From contig NW_019091380.1 of assembly GCF_001949145.1 (NCBI RefSeq), positions 249,084 through 311,083 on the forward strand: 62,000 nt of DNA, written 5' to 3'. Below the pieces are notes generated by a model. It did no database searches. It had not been told where the DNA came from and saw only the letters and a list, made by a program, of their open reading frames with translations. Shown here piece after piece: positions 58,701 through 62,000 of the stretch (position 1 is its first letter; every line of letters begins with the position of its first letter). The position numbers were made by a program, and so were the translations under genes. This DNA comes from Acanthaster planci. Lineage: Eukaryota > Echinodermata > Asteroidea > Valvatida > Acanthasteridae.

Positions 58701-61700
58701 ATTTATTCATTTTAATTTCAGTGGACCATATTTGAATATGTCCCTCTTTCTTACTCAAAAAAATGCACGAGAATAGTTTCTTTAAAAAGGAAACATATTT
58801 ATAAGCAAATAAAATATTATTTCAACCCATAAATATAAATGATTTTTATAAGAAAACAATATATCTCTTAATATTTGACCCGCTAGGAAACACACACTAT
58901 TGTATAACGACCCCAAATCAATAAATCAATCAGATTACACGACCATAAATTTTTTCGTAACAAAACAGGGTCATTATGTACAGAAAATGTTGTGTCTTGA
59001 TTTTAAAAAAAAAATCATTTCAAGCAGCTGGTTTTGCACTAAAATATCTACAAACATAATAAAATGAACAGAAATTCTGCCAAAGGTAAGTAGAAAGTAA
59101 CAAAACGTTTAAATATAAAGTGACTGCAGGGTGACTCTTTATAGAACATTAAGAATTCCAGGAAAATAAAATATTTTTGCAACGGTCACAGCTAAGTTGA
59201 AATCTACAGCAAAAAAGTTCCCCCTTGAACGATTTCAGCGAAAGAAGCCTGTTCCATGAAACGATGAGCGACAAGACAGGTCAGATAATTTGAATCACAA
59301 ATACATCAAAGTAAACCCAAGCAACAAGTTCTCATCAACTTCCATAAAAAAGGTCAAAGTTGAAGGCAGAAGCAGGGTAGGTACCTACTATTAATGCACT
59401 GTCCTGCAATCCGAGTTGAAGTAAGTCAACAGCTTTCTCTCACAAAGAGTGAAAAGTCAAGATTCCAAAACGGGCGGTCAATATAACACTGTGACCAACA
59501 ATTCCAAACGTATCTTTAATACTAAAAAATTATGTTATTGCCTTAAAAGAGAACATCTTTTAATAGTACATAATCATCGACAGAATCATTTCATCTTTGT
59601 TAAATTTTATGTAATTCACACAAGTATCCTGTTAAAACAATTTTCATATGACTATGCCTAAAACATGTACTTTTGTAAGTTTTCCTCAATGAGCAGTTCG
59701 GTATTGCAGGAATTTATTACAGACCTAACATCTCTTTATAATTGTAGTGTTTCAACTAACACCAATTATTACAACGAAAAACATTTCTTCAGATATCCTT
59801 TGAATGTTTCAATGTATTTCTAATAAAGTATGCAACTGGTGAACATTAGTTTCCAATTGTACTTTAAGAGAACAAAATACTTGGTTAATTCTGTGCTAAC
59901 GCCATGTTTCATACTTTCACACAGACATCTTTTTTTCCCCAGTAATCACTACAATTTTCTAGCTCTCTTCGCGAAGTACTCCTTGTGAAACAAAATTGCA
60001 ATCTCGAATCTCAACACATCAAATTTAAAAACTAAGTGTCTGATACCACTGCGATATCAATTTAAGGTGTGAGAACATTTATTCTATTTCAGAGAGGAAC
60101 CTCAATGTTTTTTTATAAAACAAGTCACCAGAACATGGCATGCTCGATGTAAACTCTTCTCAACATTCAACTGATCAGTAAAATTGAATCATCAAACTCC
60201 CAAAAATGTGCTCAGTTGCTTCAACGCCATAAGTCATAATAGAATCTTCTCAGTTCATAAAGCAGACTTTTAAACTATTTACAATTAAGTCACTAACTTG
60301 TTTTTGTCATTTTTTATGAACACAAAGGCAGTCTATCAAATCTGTTCTTCTTTCCATCAAGGTATAACACTGGCTAGGATGTTTATCAACCTTCCCCCTG
60401 CTGTCAGGCTTAGTTTTTGTTAGTTAGTTAGTTTGTTTGTTTGTTTGTTTATATGACTTCAATTTCCCCTCCATTTTGAAATGAATTGATTACTACAAAC
60501 TTTCCACTTTTTCTGTGAAAATGACGAAGCTACGGTTAATTACTCGAAACCTTTAGGAAACATGACCTTTTGTTATTGTCACGGAGGTAATGTACGAAGC
60601 ATACAGAACCTGACAGTACAAATTAGATGGTATGTATACTCGAATAAACTTTCACTAGCCATCTACAGACAAGCAATGCAAACATATCTCAATAGAAATG
60701 CTGTATTTACTCTATACAATTCCTTCCGGATTCCGTCGGAATTTTTAAATTACACACATCCCATTGCTTGCATAGGAAGTTACTAACAGATCTCACTTTG
60801 TTTTGTTTGTTTTAATTCACAAATAATTAGTGAAGAATGTTGTGCTCTACAAGTAGGTTTCTGTTGCAAATTTAAACATTGAATATTCTGTCAAGTCACG
60901 CAGTGCCTTCTTTCCCAAAGCTACTTTTAAAATGTTTCGAAAATGTTGCAAGTGCACGGAGGTAACTGTCGATTATGCCTGCTGTGAGAAAAACAATTCT
61001 TCCAGAACATTTTGGACTTCGGGTTCTAATTCAAGTCGGTCTACCACGCACAACCCACTTGTCCCTTTATCTCCTAGATTTCCGGTGATACATGTACGTC
61101 AACTAGTTAGCCTTGTACAATAAACACACACATTTACAAAAGAATGAGAAGTTCTAGCTTCTAATATAAAAGACGGTGAAACAAGGAAATAGTACCATTT
61201 TATGGCAACAGTACGATATATTTTTTTCCCCATAACTGTATATTCTGACACAAGATTTTACAGGTATTTACATTATAATACACAATGCCTTCATTTCGGT
61301 AGTATCATTGTAAGGTTTCTCTCAAAAGGGCACAGGTGACAGATTTTCACTTGGAAATCGTTTCGGTAAAACACATCATACATCAACGGCAAATGTAACT
61401 ACAATGGAAAACTGCTGGATCGCTGAAACAGGCGAAAATTTAGACATTTAAACTGGGCAAACCTGGCTAGTTAAAGGTTCATGTATAAATATGCACAGGA
61501 ACTTAAACTTCAGGTATATCATTATTGCTGCATGAAGGGGATTGTTTCATCATTCCAAATGTTTCAGTAAGCGAAAACAGTTTCTTGGCGTGTGGTCGAC
61601 TCATCTCTGTCGGTCACTTTTAATCTGCCTCAGCAGTTTAAAACATCAATACCAAATGACTCTGTTTTATTTGCTGTTCATTTCATTTTGCTTGAAGCAG

Positions 61701-62000
61701 GAGAAAAAAGGTTATCATAGCTACCATGTTCTAAAAAATCCTAAATGGAATAAAACAGCGCATTTAGCAATGTCTCTCGGGCATAAGGATAGCATAAAGA
61801 TTTCCAAATCATGCTGTTTCTGACAGAAAAATATTGGAAAAAAGTTACTCTCAACGATTACTTTGAAAAGCCCTATAATTACTCACAAATAAAGTGATAA
61901 CAACAGGTGAAATACCACTAAATAAAATGAATACTGCCCTGTTCACACCAATCATGTAAATCCAAAGTTATAACACATTTCACAAATATAATGCATAAAC
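58701..62000 (-). other. Non-coding stretch, possibly 3' UTR of a further minus-strand gene
   Basis: AT-rich, no coding frame longer than about 93 codons and none recognisable, few repeats. An AATAAA on the minus strand at 58702..58707 could mark the 3' end of a transcript entering from beyond 62,000. A (GTTA)n/(GTTT)n microsatellite lies inside. Confidence 0.3.
60419..60450. repeat. (GTTA)n(GTTT)n microsatellite
   Basis: Three GTTA units pass directly into five GTTT units. Confidence 0.9.

Overview
This is animal genomic DNA: interrupted genes with GT-AG introns, intergenic and intronic repeats, and an assembly gap. All three recognisable genes lie on the minus strand. The repeat vocabulary (very many TGTACATGTACA and TAGGCCTA palindromes), moderate introns and the gene content suggest a marine invertebrate deuterostome. 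An echinoderm, possibly a sea star, is my best guess; the taxon is an inference and no single feature proves it.

Layout. (1) 1 to about 11,430: the 3' part of a gene for a single-pass membrane mucin. It has a Ser/Thr/Pro-rich ectodomain, a SEA domain carrying the self-cleavage motif GSVVV, one membrane helix and a long cytoplasmic tail that runs into a proline-rich stretch at the window edge. Only three exons (1..202, 995..2623, 3429..3500) are well supported; its promoter is probably near 11,400. (2) About 11,890 to 49,400: a complete P4-ATPase phospholipid flippase of the ATP8A (Drs2-like) class. I assembled 34 coding exons whose splice phases all agree, giving about 1,170 residues with every catalytic motif and the C-terminal GYAFS autoinhibitory motif. 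(3) 51,880 to 56,284: a cyclin A gene of at least seven coding exons, about 430 residues, with a destruction box and both cyclin folds. (4) 57,000 to 62,000: no coding sequence recognised; 58,700 onward may be the 3' UTR of a further minus-strand gene.

The most interesting part is transcript diversity in the flippase gene. Two 99-bp versions of coding exon 4 (40835..40933 and 39700..39798) encode alternative forms of the M1-M2 loop and M2 helix, right after the first glutamine of the QQ lipid entry gate. There are two alternative first coding exons. There is also a possible early terminus at 18,923, with AATAAA hexamers just beyond it, that would remove the autoinhibitory tail.

The introns hold TTAA-flanked, piggyBac-like MITEs whose CCCTAAC ends mimic telomere repeat, a tRNA-derived SINE abutting a splice donor, a second MITE family with long inverted repeats, a three-copy 58-bp tandem repeat and a decayed Tc1/mariner-like copy. 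ATP8A and CCNA being neighbours matches the pairing of their human paralogues on chromosomes 4 and 13, which suggests old linkage.
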